Source of the DNA: JBDKGV01 sp039798005
GTDB taxonomy: Bacteria; Fibrobacterota; Fibrobacteria; UBA5070
Direction of reading: 5' to 3'
Length of the DNA: 44,394 nucleotides
Assembly (NCBI GenBank): GCA_039798005.1
Contig: JBDKGV010000002.1
Span: 1 to 44,394, forward strand
Within the stretch, counting starts at the first letter, position 1. Each line of letters begins with the position of its first letter. The position numbers and the translations under genes are program-made. Below, one piece after another: positions 24,274 through 32,535 of this stretch. The notes below the pieces were generated by a model. It did no database searches. It saw nothing but the letters and a program-made list of their open reading frames with translations, and had not been told where the DNA came from.

Positions 24274-25446
24274 GTGTTTCTTGATGAGAGCCGAATCCAG
24301 ATTCGGGCAGGTGCCGGCGGCAATGGCTGCGTGGGCTTCCGTAGAGAAAAGCACGTGGCCTTCGGTGGGCCGAATGGAGGAGACGGTGGTCGGGGCGGAC
24401 ACGTCCAACTGATCGCCGATCCTCAGATCCATACCTTGTACGATATCGGTCGCGTTCGTGTCTTCCGTGGTGGCCGTGGCCAGCATGGCATGGGCTCGAA
24501 CTGCTCCGGCAAGGGCGGAGACGATTGCATGGTCAAGGTGCCGATCGGCACCATGATCAAGGATGAGGAAGGCCGTCTGGTCTGTGACTTGAGTGCTGAA
24601 GGTCAGATCTTCACCGCAGCGCGCGGTGGCAAGGGTGGCTTGGGCAATCAGCACTTTGCGACCCCTCGGAACCAGGCGCCCAAGAAGGCCTATCCTGGTC
24701 AGGCCGGTGAAGACCGGACTCTGTATCTCGAGCTTCGCTTGGTGGCGGACGTGGGCTTGGTCGGTTACCCGAATGCAGGCAAGAGCTCGCTCTTGGCCTC
24801 CAGCACCCATGCTCACCCCCGCATCGCGGACTACCCCTTCACGACGCTTGAGCCGATCTTGGGCATCGTCCCGGTGGCGGATACTTCGTTTGTGATGGCG
24901 GACATCCCTGGCATCATCGAAGGTGCAGCTGGCGGCAAGGGTCTTGGGACCCGCTTCCTGCGCCATGTCGAGCGTACGCGCACGCTGCTTTTCGTGGTGG
25001 ATCCGTGGGATCCGGAAGGCAAGGAAGAGACCGATGAGGAACGCGCCCAGCGCGTGCGCCAGACGGTGCGCGTGTTGCGTCAGGAATTGCGCGAGTACCA
25101 TCCGCGACTGCTGGAAAAGCCGTGGCAGGTGGCCGTCAACAAGTGCGACCGTGGCATCCCGTTCCCGGCAACCATGGTTCCCTCCTGTCACTTCATCTCC
25201 ACGGCAAGCGGTATCGGTATCGTGGAAATGGCGCATGAGCTTCTGGCCAGCATCAAGCGCATGGGGCAAGCCCCGGCGCCGATCGATCCGGAAGGCGTTC
25301 CGGAGCATCTTCGTCCGCGTACGGACGAGGTGGTCTTGGACGACGAAGATGAGCACCTGCCTGAGGAACTCGATGAGGACGACATCGTGATCGATGACGA
25401 GGATGCTGTCGAGGAGGATGGCACAAGCTTGGACAACGAGAAGTAG
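24274..25446 (+). CDS. obgE: Obg-family GTPase
   Basis: 390 residues from the GTG at 24274. N-terminal glycine-rich Obg fold (about 1-158; AGAGGNGCVGFRREKH, GGPNGGDGGRGG) followed by a GTPase domain: G1 GYPNAGKSS, G2 DYPFTTLEP, G3 DIPGIIEGA, G4 NKCD and G5 STASG. The C-terminal ~50 residues are a very acidic tail (LDDEDEHLPEELDEDDIVIDDED). Obg is essential for late 50S ribosome assembly and the stringent response. It marks the left boundary of the polysaccharide locus. Confidence 0.95.
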   Translation: MFLDESRIQIRAGAGGNGCVGFRREKHVAFGGPNGGDGGRGGHVQLIADPQIHTLYDIGRVRVFRGGRGQHGMGSNCSGKGGDDCMVKVPIGTMIKDEEGRLVCDLSAEGQIFTAARGGKGGLGNQHFATPRNQAPKKAYPGQAGEDRTLYLELRLVADVGLVGYPNAGKSSLLASSTHAHPRIADYPFTTLEPILGIVPVADTSFVMADIPGIIEGAAGGKGLGTRFLRHVERTRTLLFVVDPWDPEGKEETDEERAQRVRQTVRVLRQELREYHPRLLEKPWQVAVNKCDRGIPFPATMVPSCHFISTASGIGIVEMAHELLASIKRMGQAPAPIDPEGVPEHLRPRTDEVVLDDEDEHLPEELDEDDIVIDDEDAVEEDGTSLDNEK

Positions 25447-25472
25447 GCTTTCGCCGGCACTCGATTCAAAGG

Positions 25473-25499
25473 CCATCCGCAGTGCGGATGGTTTTTTTG
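25473..25499 (+). terminator. Intrinsic terminator after obgE
   Basis: CCATCCGCA and TGCGGATGG (25473-25491) form the stem, followed by TTTTTTT. It separates housekeeping genes from the polysaccharide operon. Confidence 0.88.
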
Positions 25500-25655
25500 T
25501 TGGTCTTGGGCAATGCGGCGATCTCCGGAATTTTTGAGAAAAGACCCAGATCCGGCGGGAATCGCTGGCATTGGCGGTTTACTAATATGTAGAGTCGTTC
25601 CTAGTCAGCCATGTTCAGGGATCATGGCTGCAAATGGTGTCAACAGGAAGTGTCA

Positions 25656-25745
25656 ATGGCGATTTACAACGAGGGAGCGTCGGTGCGCAATCTGGCTCTG
25701 ATGCGTGCTCCTGCCCAATACTTGAATAGCAAGGATTTTCGATGA
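25656..25745 (+). CDS. Possible 29-residue leader ORF coupled to wzm
   Basis: ATG at 25656 with AGGAAG 6 bases upstream; 29 codons ending in TGA that overlaps the wzm ATG (ATGA at 25742-25745). An in-frame ATG at 25611 would give 44 residues including a CKWC motif but lacks a ribosome-binding site. The ribosome-binding site of wzm (AAGGA) lies inside it. It may be a translated leader that couples translation into the operon. No homology recognised; coding status is uncertain. Confidence 0.3.
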   Translation: MAIYNEGASVRNLALMRAPAQYLNSKDFR

Positions 25746-26584
25746 CAAGCCAAGCACCAGCGAAGGATGTCACCTTCGAGATCAGTGCCAAGGACCCTGG
25801 GCTTTTTGAGGTTGTCAAAGAGCTGATGGGGGCCACCAATTTGGTCTTCGCCTTGGCGCGTCGACAGATCTCTGTTCGATATGCCCAGACTGTATTCGGA
25901 GCGTTCTGGGTCCTGATCCAGCCTTTGTTTACAGTCCTGCTCTATTCACTGGTTTTTGGCATGTTTGTAAAGGTGCCTACCGCAGGGATTCCTTATCCTC
26001 TTTTTGCTCTTTCGGGCATGATTGCTTGGGGTCTTTTTTCTCAGGCGATGGAACGATCTTCCATCAGCATTATCCAAGATGAACGGATGATTACGAAGGT
26101 TTATTTTCCTCGGCTTGCTTTGCCATTATCGGCGGCATTGTCCACACTGGTGGACTTTTCCGTATCTCTGATTGTTCTGTTGCCGGTTGCTTGGATTTAC
26201 GGGTATTCGACGGGGCCAATGCTTTTGGTGGGTGTGCTTGGGCTTGTTCCGCTATTTGTTTGTGCCTTGTCGGCAGGGATGCTGCTCGCGAGCTTGAATA
26301 TTCGCTGGCGTGATTTGCGGCAGGTGGCTCCGTTCTTTACGCAAATTCTAGTCTGGGCCAGCCCTGTTGCTTGGCCGATAGAAGTCGCACCACCCCAATG
26401 GCAGACGCTTTTGCTGTGGAATCCACTGACCCCGCCAATTTTGCTCTTCCGCTCATGTGTTACAGGGGCAGCCGCGCCGCCAGCATGGTCACTGGTAACA
26501 TCTCTCATCACTTCATTGCTTGTCGCCATGCTTGCCTTTCAGGTCTTTCGCAGGGTCGAGCGCAACTTCGCGGATTACATCTGA
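25742..26584 (+). CDS. wzm: ABC-2 type polysaccharide export permease (Wzm/KpsM/TagG family)
   Basis: 280 residues. N-terminal cytosolic segment with the coupling-helix type sequence LVFALARRQISVRYAQTVFGAFW followed by six membrane segments (first LIQPLFTVLLYSLVFGMFV; others at about 82-102, 125-150, 155-190, 195-225 and 240-262). The typical GPMLLVGVLGLVPLFVCALSAG and WASPVAWP segments are present. It would form the channel that moves an undecaprenyl-linked polysaccharide across the inner membrane, working with the Wzt ATPase encoded next (1-base overlap). Base composition is visibly more AT-rich than the upstream housekeeping genes. Confidence 0.92.
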   Translation: MTSQAPAKDVTFEISAKDPGLFEVVKELMGATNLVFALARRQISVRYAQTVFGAFWVLIQPLFTVLLYSLVFGMFVKVPTAGIPYPLFALSGMIAWGLFSQAMERSSISIIQDERMITKVYFPRLALPLSAALSTLVDFSVSLIVLLPVAWIYGYSTGPMLLVGVLGLVPLFVCALSAGMLLASLNIRWRDLRQVAPFFTQILVWASPVAWPIEVAPPQWQTLLLWNPLTPPILLFRSCVTGAAAPPAWSLVTSLITSLLVAMLAFQVFRRVERNFADYI

Positions 26585-27849
26585 TGAAACCTTCGATCGA
26601 AGTTCGTGGACTCTCCAAGCATTACCGCATTCGGCAGTCTGAAACTGGCCAATATGGATCGGATCTTTCAGACGACTTCACGCGTTTCTTTAGTGCCTTG
26701 GCCAAAGGGCGTTTGCCGCGCAGCAAGATGGTTGACTTTCAAGCGCTCGAAGACGTGTCGTTCGACATCATGCCAGGCGAGAGCGTTGGGCTGGTTGGAA
26801 AGAATGGTGCGGGCAAGTCAACCTTGCTGAAGATCCTGGCGAGAGTGGTCAGACCGACGAAGGGATCGGTACTGCTGCGTGGGCGTGTAGGTTCTCTCCT
26901 TGAGGTCGGAACAGGATTCCATCCTGATCTGACGGGTCGGGACAACGTGTATCTTGCGGGTGCGATCCTTGGGATGCCTCGTGTGGAAATCAATCGCAAA
27001 TTCGAAGAGATCGTGGAGTTTGCCGATGTCGCGGCCTTTCTAGATACCCCCGTCAAACGTTACTCCAGCGGCATGTACACGCGGCTGGCATTCTCAGTGG
27101 CCGCAAACTTGGATTCGGATATTCTACTGGTGGACGAAGTGCTTGCAGTTGGCGATGCGGCTTTCCAACGCAAATGCTTGGGCAAGATGGATGACGTTGC
27201 GCGTACGGGCCGTACGGTGGTCTTTGTCAGTCACAGCGCAAGTGCCGTATTGCGATTGTGCAAGTCGGCGCTCTTGTTGACTTCGGGGCGTTTGGTGGAT
27301 CAAGGGCCGGCGGAGCAGATTCTTGCGCGTTACGCCAGTGATGCTGATGCGGCAACGAACAAGAGCCAATGGATCGCTCCGGAAGGGATGGATGAAGATC
27401 CTGTTTTCGAGCCGATATCGGTGACGCTTTCGGACGCGAAGGGCGAGCTTCTGCAGGATTCGATCTTGGTTTCGGAACAAGCCTATCTGGATGTGCGGTT
27501 CAGAATTAAAAAGCCGGATCCAGGCGTGTTGATTGGATTGTCCCTGTACAGCGAGGATGGTACCCAACTCCTTCGCAGCTTCCATTCTGATGCCATACCT
27601 GGCATCCCGCATGCGCTTGAATCCGGATCCCATTGTTTGCGTTGTCCGCTGCCAGCAGGTCTGCTGAACGAAGGCCGGTACCGGGTCGAGCTTGTTGTAT
27701 GGATCGGGAACCGGGAATATTTCACCGGAGGACGAAATCCAGCGCTGTCCTTTATGGTCGAAGGGGGATTCAGTGAATCGGCTTTCTGGCGAGACAAGAG
27801 AAGTGGGCTATTGGCTCCGACCCTGCGCTGGGAGCAGGTGAGGGCATGA
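26584..27849 (+). CDS. wzt: ABC transporter ATPase for polysaccharide export, with C-terminal substrate-recognition domain (Wzt)
   Basis: 421 residues from the ATG at 26584; a frame extension to 26371 overlaps wzm and is rejected. Walker A VGKNGAGKST (71-80), signature YSSGM (160-164), Walker B ILLVDE (180-185) and switch His217 are intact. The last ~150 residues (from about 270) form a beta-rich extension like the Wzt carbohydrate-binding domain (SLYSEDGTQLLRSFHSD, LNEGRYRVELVVWIG). In O-antigen systems of this kind that domain recognises a modified non-reducing end before export. Its stop overlaps the next gene (ATGA). Confidence 0.93.
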   Translation: MKPSIEVRGLSKHYRIRQSETGQYGSDLSDDFTRFFSALAKGRLPRSKMVDFQALEDVSFDIMPGESVGLVGKNGAGKSTLLKILARVVRPTKGSVLLRGRVGSLLEVGTGFHPDLTGRDNVYLAGAILGMPRVEINRKFEEIVEFADVAAFLDTPVKRYSSGMYTRLAFSVAANLDSDILLVDEVLAVGDAAFQRKCLGKMDDVARTGRTVVFVSHSASAVLRLCKSALLLTSGRLVDQGPAEQILARYASDADAATNKSQWIAPEGMDEDPVFEPISVTLSDAKGELLQDSILVSEQAYLDVRFRIKKPDPGVLIGLSLYSEDGTQLLRSFHSDAIPGIPHALESGSHCLRCPLPAGLLNEGRYRVELVVWIGNREYFTGGRNPALSFMVEGGFSESAFWRDKRSGLLAPTLRWEQVRA

Positions 27850-29597
27850 TCGGAGACATCCCCTCCAGAATTCTCGCCTTCTGTGCGATGGAGACCCGAG
27901 TCGACCCGGTGCGACAGATTGCCGCGACCTCAGCCTTGGAGGCCTTGGCCAAACGTTGGGGCATGGACGTCGTCAAGATGGAACGGTTTGGATGGGTGGT
28001 CCACCTTGTCTGCCAAGGCGTCATCGGACCGGTGGAAGGTTCGTTCCTGATCGGTCCGAATCTCCCTTGCAACGACCCTGAACGTGACAGGCACTTGAAG
28101 CTTGAGCTGCTGCTTGGTGGATTGTCCACATCGACAGACTACACGGGCTCGGTTCCCGTCTTCTATTCCTCGAGAGGGGGCTGGGTCGTCTCGAATATCG
28201 AGCCTGCGACGGTGCTTGGGTCGGGAACGACTGCCGCCGATCTGTCGAAGACCAATCTGTTCGGACTTCTCCAGTTTTCCCATTTCATTTGGGATGAGAC
28301 GCTTTATTCCCACGTATTCCAGCAATTGCCGGATTCCCGGTTCCACTTCCGGGACGGTGTCGGCGCACCCGAGACCCGTGCCCTTTCCCGACTCAAGACG
28401 GAACGGACAAGGGCTGGGCACTCCATTGAAAAGGTGGCCACCGAACTGGCCGAACTCAATCGCGAGTTGGTGGTCTCCGCGCTGTCCCCGCACTCGGAAA
28501 TCGTATTGCCTCTGTCAGGAGGGTACGACTCACGAATGATCCTTGTGGCCGCCGCTGCGGAACCGGCTCTGCGAGATCGACTCCGATGCTTCACCTACGG
28601 CCCGAAGGGCTCGCTGGAGGTCCAGGCCGCCAAGCAGCTGGCCAAGGCCTACCGAGTGGATTGGCAGCATTGGGAGTTGCCATGCCGTTTTCTTGAACGG
28701 GAATACCTTGAGTCCATCGGAGAGATATTCGGCGGATCTCTGCATTTCCATGGAATGTACCAGCTTGAATTCGTGATGGGGATTCGCAAGGAGTTGAAGC
28801 ATCGCAATGCGGTGCTTACTTCGGGCTACATGACCGGGGTGCCTGCAGGTCAGCATATTTCCTTGATGATGCGAGGCGGCAATCCTTCCCTGTTTGCCAT
28901 GTTCAATCGCTTCGGACAGAGCAAGCTTTGGCCGGCGGACCGCTTGGAGCGGGAATTCCATGGGCTGTCCGTTGATATGATCGAGCACTTGGAGAACAAG
29001 CTTTCTCAAGCATTCAATTTTGTGGATGGCAACGATCTGCAAAAGAGCGTGGTCTGCGACGTGATGACTCGACAGAGGAATTTCATCTCGTACTACCCTC
29101 GGACGATTGAATGGGCGATGCCTCATATCGCTCCGCATATGAATCCGGAATACGCGAACTTTTTCCTTTCGCTCAGCGATGAAGCCTTGCATGACCGCCG
29201 CTGCGTCGAGGAAATGTTCCTGCGGCATTACCCAGCTGCCGCAAACGTCTTCTCAAACAGCAATGGGCTTCGAAGCATTGCAAGTCAATGGGATGCAAGA
29301 TTGCTGGGTTTAGGTCAACGGATGAAGAATGCGGGATTGGGCAGGTTGGTCCCGGAAAGGTGGAAGAACGATCCCTTGGAATTGGACGGCAAGGCGATGA
29401 GTTTGACTGGCCTCGACGGGCTGTGGCCTCTTGCTGAGGTGATCGACAGTGGTGCGATTGATTCGTTGGTCGATCCGGCCCTTTGCCGTGAATGGCTGGA
29501 TGCCGCATGCCGAGGGGACGTGGCGATGTACGATCGCTTGGTTCGATTGCAAGCCCTTGCTTGGAGCTTGGAGTCGTTGAGACGCGCGAATGCCTGA
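27846..29597 (+). CDS. Asparagine-synthetase-like amidotransferase without the glutaminase cysteine
   Basis: 583 residues. The C-terminal synthetase domain (from about 195) has the PP-loop SGGYDS (224-229) that binds ATP and forms an adenylate, as in AsnB. The N-terminal ~170 residues occupy the place of the class II glutaminase domain but begin MIGDIP, so the catalytic Cys2 is missing; the domain is degenerate. Related enzymes include WbpS-like proteins that amidate uronic acid sugars and beta-lactam synthetases that catalyse intramolecular amide formation. In this operon an amidation or amide linkage on a sugar is plausible but inferred. Overlaps wzt by 4 bases and the CapA-like gene by 8 bases. 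Confidence 0.88.
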   Translation: MIGDIPSRILAFCAMETRVDPVRQIAATSALEALAKRWGMDVVKMERFGWVVHLVCQGVIGPVEGSFLIGPNLPCNDPERDRHLKLELLLGGLSTSTDYTGSVPVFYSSRGGWVVSNIEPATVLGSGTTAADLSKTNLFGLLQFSHFIWDETLYSHVFQQLPDSRFHFRDGVGAPETRALSRLKTERTRAGHSIEKVATELAELNRELVVSALSPHSEIVLPLSGGYDSRMILVAAAAEPALRDRLRCFTYGPKGSLEVQAAKQLAKAYRVDWQHWELPCRFLEREYLESIGEIFGGSLHFHGMYQLEFVMGIRKELKHRNAVLTSGYMTGVPAGQHISLMMRGGNPSLFAMFNRFGQSKLWPADRLEREFHGLSVDMIEHLENKLSQAFNFVDGNDLQKSVVCDVMTRQRNFISYYPRTIEWAMPHIAPHMNPEYANFFLSLSDEALHDRRCVEEMFLRHYPAAANVFSNSNGLRSIASQWDARLLGLGQRMKNAGLGRLVPERWKNDPLELDGKAMSLTGLDGLWPLAEVIDSGAIDSLVDPALCREWLDAACRGDVAMYDRLVRLQALAWSLESLRRANA

Positions 29598-30765
29598 AGG
29601 TCGCATGTATTTCGTGGGGGATATCCACGCTCCGCACGGAGTTGCCGTGGAAGACCTGCCGAGACTTTCCGAGGATCTCCTCGCCAAGTTTCGCGATGCC
29701 GCATTGGTCTGCGGAAATTTCGAAGCTCCGATGGGAGAGATGCGCGATCATCGCCCGGTGAAGGCGGGGCCGAGGATTCGGCAAGATGAACGACTGGCGG
29801 CGATCTTCCGCAAATCCGGCTTCACTGCGATGAACCTCGCGAACAACCATGTGCTTGACCTCGGGCCTCAAGTGTTCGAGGCGACATGGAAATCGCTGCA
29901 GGAATTGGGTCTCCTGACCTTGGGGGAAGGGCGAACTCCAGCCGAGGCCTTGGCCGTGCGGGAGGTGTCTGTGGCCGGGCAGAAAGTGGCATTGATTGCT
30001 TGCGCCGAGGCGGAGTTTGGCATCCTGCGCACAACGACCCGTCCGCGACCGGGGGTTGGCTGGATGTTGGATCCGTCGCTTCCGGAAATCATCGAGGAAG
30101 CGGCCCGGAGGTGCGATCTGGTCGTTGTCCAGTGCCACGCCGGTGTCGAGGAGGAGACCCTTCCGCTGCCTGAGCTTCGGGAACTGTACCGCAGCTGGAT
30201 CCGCGCGGGGGCGGATTACGTGATCGCCCATCACCCGCACATCGTTCAGGGATGGGAGCGGTACCGGGAAGGAGAGATCTTCTTCAGTCTGGGGAACTTC
30301 TACTTCCATCATCCGGACATGCCACGCGAAGGTGGATCTTGGAACCAAGGCTTGATGGTCGAGCTGAGATATGGTGGCTCCAGTTGGTCGGCAATTCCCC
30401 ATTTCATCCAGCGGCGCGGGGCCGATCTTGGGATCGATGATTCCGGTGAAGGTGCGCGCGCATTTGCTGCGGCCACGCAAAGCTTGGGCGGAGGCTATCT
30501 GGAGGCGTGTGATCGCCTGTGCTTGGATCTTTGGGAGACTCGATACAAGCACTATTACGAAGGCAGCTTCGGGGCGCAGGGCGGGCGCTCGCTGTTCAAC
30601 AGGATCCTTGCGGTGGCAAAACCGAGCCGATTTAATCGTACCATTCTTTCAGATCGGATTTTATTGATGCACAATGTGCGCATTGAGTCGCATCGTTGGG
30701 TTGTTGAAAGAGCTCTGACCCTGCTGCATGAAGACGATATGGCACGCGTTTGGCCTGCCTCATGA
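29590..30765 (+). CDS. CapA-family metallophosphatase-like protein
   Basis: 391 residues, cytosolic (no signal peptide). Motifs of the CapA/PgsA calcineurin-like family are complete: VGDIH (9-13), CGNFE (41-45), LANNH (83-87), CHAG (182-185), HHPH (214-217) and SLGNF (233-237). CapA proteins are needed for poly-gamma-glutamate capsule formation; in polysaccharide loci their substrate is generally unknown. It starts inside the end of the asparagine-synthetase-like gene (ATG at 29590; 29605 is an alternative with GAAGG upstream) and its stop overlaps the next gene (ATGA). The last ~110 residues go beyond the usual domain and contain many aromatic and basic residues. Confidence 0.88.
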   Translation: MPEGRMYFVGDIHAPHGVAVEDLPRLSEDLLAKFRDAALVCGNFEAPMGEMRDHRPVKAGPRIRQDERLAAIFRKSGFTAMNLANNHVLDLGPQVFEATWKSLQELGLLTLGEGRTPAEALAVREVSVAGQKVALIACAEAEFGILRTTTRPRPGVGWMLDPSLPEIIEEAARRCDLVVVQCHAGVEEETLPLPELRELYRSWIRAGADYVIAHHPHIVQGWERYREGEIFFSLGNFYFHHPDMPREGGSWNQGLMVELRYGGSSWSAIPHFIQRRGADLGIDDSGEGARAFAAATQSLGGGYLEACDRLCLDLWETRYKHYYEGSFGAQGGRSLFNRILAVAKPSRFNRTILSDRILLMHNVRIESHRWVVERALTLLHEDDMARVWPAS

Positions 30766-31697
30766 GCTCGGATTTTCCTGTCGAAAAAGCCAATGCAAAA
30801 TTTGCCCCGATCGCATTGTTTGCATATCAGCGACCGGATCATCTTGCTCGTGCAATCGCGTCATTGCTGCAAAATCCAGAGGCTTCATCCTCGGACTTGT
30901 ATGTGTTTTCGGATGGTCCGAAATCTGAGGCGCATCGCCCAGGTGTTGAAGCGGTCCGAAGTTTGTTAAAAAATATCACAGGATTTCGTAGCGTCACCAT
31001 CACGGAACGGGAGGAAAATCTTGGTCTCGCGAATTCAATCATTCGCGGTGTGACTTCCGTTGTGAATGAATATGGGCAAATCATTGTACTGGAAGATGAC
31101 TTGATCGTTTCTCGAAATTTTCTTGCATTTATGAATGACGGTTTGAATCGTTATCGAGAAAATGAAAATGTTGCCTCAATTCACGGTTATTGTTACCCGC
31201 TCGAAGACAAGAGTCTACCAGACACGTTTTTCATTCGAGGGGCCGATTGCTGGGGCTGGGCGACTTGGAAGGAATCATGGCAGGAGTTCGAGGCGGACGG
31301 CAGATTGTTGCTCGAACGTCTCGAATCAGGTCGCCATTGTGACGATTTCGACTTTGGTGGCTCCTTTCCATACGTGAATATGCTCAAGGATCAGATCGCG
31401 GGCAAGAACGATTCATGGGCAATCCGCTGGTACGCATCGGCATACTTGAATGCTCGATTGACCCTGTATCCGAGGGAGTCATTGACCGAGAACATCGGGC
31501 TGGACGGATCAGGATCGCACTGCCAACCCAGTGATCAGTACGGCAACATGACTGCGACGGTGGGAGACCGGCGATGGCCTGAAAGCTGTGAGGAGAATCC
31601 GCGGGCTCGTCGCGAGTTTTCCCGCTTCTTTGACAAACAGTCCGGTATTGGCCAGCTTGGCAGATGGTTGCGTTTCCTTCGTCGCAAAATAGGTTAA
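30762..31697 (+). CDS. GT-A fold glycosyltransferase (GNT-I/GT2-like)
   Basis: 311 residues from the ATG at 30762, overlapping the previous stop as ATGA; a TTG at 30750 is rejected. PIALFAYQRPDHLARAIASLL is the typical start of this group, followed by VFSDGPK, EENLGLANSII and the acidic metal/nucleotide motif LEDDL (about 111-115). GADCWGWATWKESW in the middle is seen in sugar transferases of polysaccharide clusters. The gene is clearly more AT-rich and uses more A/T-ending codons than its neighbours, which suggests separate acquisition. Confidence 0.82.
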   Translation: MSSDFPVEKANAKFAPIALFAYQRPDHLARAIASLLQNPEASSSDLYVFSDGPKSEAHRPGVEAVRSLLKNITGFRSVTITEREENLGLANSIIRGVTSVVNEYGQIIVLEDDLIVSRNFLAFMNDGLNRYRENENVASIHGYCYPLEDKSLPDTFFIRGADCWGWATWKESWQEFEADGRLLLERLESGRHCDDFDFGGSFPYVNMLKDQIAGKNDSWAIRWYASAYLNARLTLYPRESLTENIGLDGSGSHCQPSDQYGNMTATVGDRRWPESCEENPRARREFSRFFDKQSGIGQLGRWLRFLRRKIG

Positions 31698-31701
31698 ATA
31701 T

Positions 31702-32535
31702 ATGGCCGGGAATGATGGATTCATGAAAATCGCAGGCCGTGTCGTTCGCAGGGCATTGGGTATCCGATCCCTTCCGATTCCTGTCGTGGAATGGTCGGGT
31801 GACCACGCGACGTGGCAGGAGGCGGCGAGTTGCTGCACTTCCTACGACTCGGACTCGATCTTCACGAAGGTGCTGGAGGCGACGCGCAAGGTCGAATCCG
31901 GAGAGGCGGTGTATGAGAGGGACTCGTTTCTTTTCGATACGATCGAGTACACTTGGTCCCTGCTTTCGACTCTGATGTGGGTGCATGCGCTAGAGGATCG
32001 ACTCGATGTGGTTGATTTCGGGGGCAGTCTGGGAAGTTCATACCGGCAGAATCGAAAGTTCCTGGCTCCCTTGGAAAGGGTGGAATGGAAGGTTGTTGAG
32101 CAGTCGCATTTTGTGAAGGCCGGTCTTGCCGAATTCGAGACCTCGCAGTTGAGGTTTCGTGGTTCCATTGCCGAATGCGGCGAGCCGAACTTGGTCTTGT
32201 TGCTCAGCGTGCTGTGCTACCTTGAGAACCCTTGGCCGGTGCTCGAGGAGATTGATCGATCCACTGCCCGCTACATCCTGCTCAACAGAACCCCGTTTCA
32301 CGAGGGCAACAAGGATATCATTTCCATCCAGACGATTCGACCTCCGATTTACGACGCGAGCTACCCTTGCTGGCTGTTTTCGCGTCCGAATTTCGAGGCG
32401 CGCATGGCGCAGAATGGATGGACGATGGTAGAGTCATGGGCATCGGACATCCAACCGGATCCGAAGTGCGAACACCGCGACTATCTCTTCAGGAGAACCG
32501 GTCCAAAGTCGAGTCCAATGGAGGAGCCCGCATGA
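31702..32535 (+). CDS. TIGR04325 (LIC12133-type) putative methyltransferase
   Basis: 277 residues. VVDFGGSLGSSYRQNRKFL (about 100-119) is the diagnostic segment of the TIGR04325 family, a putative SAM-dependent methyltransferase fold found in O-antigen loci of Leptospira and others. Further family segments are VEQSHFVKAG and LLLSVLCYLENPWPVLEEI. It would methylate a sugar or terminal phosphate; the substrate is unknown. It lies 4 bases after the glycosyltransferase gene and overlaps the epimerase gene by 4 bases. Confidence 0.85.
   Translation: MAGNDGFMKIAGRVVRRALGIRSLPIPVVEWSGDHATWQEAASCCTSYDSDSIFTKVLEATRKVESGEAVYERDSFLFDTIEYTWSLLSTLMWVHALEDRLDVVDFGGSLGSSYRQNRKFLAPLERVEWKVVEQSHFVKAGLAEFETSQLRFRGSIAECGEPNLVLLLSVLCYLENPWPVLEEIDRSTARYILLNRTPFHEGNKDIISIQTIRPPIYDASYPCWLFSRPNFEARMAQNGWTMVESWASDIQPDPKCEHRDYLFRRTGPKSSPMEEPA

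Noticed and set aside
22402..25476. 1024-codon minus-strand open frame
   Set aside because: Antisense to the ppiD-like and obgE genes; long open antisense frames are common in GC-rich DNA with this codon bias, and the translation has low-complexity composition.
25561..25600. JUMPstart/ops-like element (GGCGGT) upstream of the polysaccharide operon
   Set aside because: Only GGCGGTTT is present; it departs from the ops consensus after six bases.
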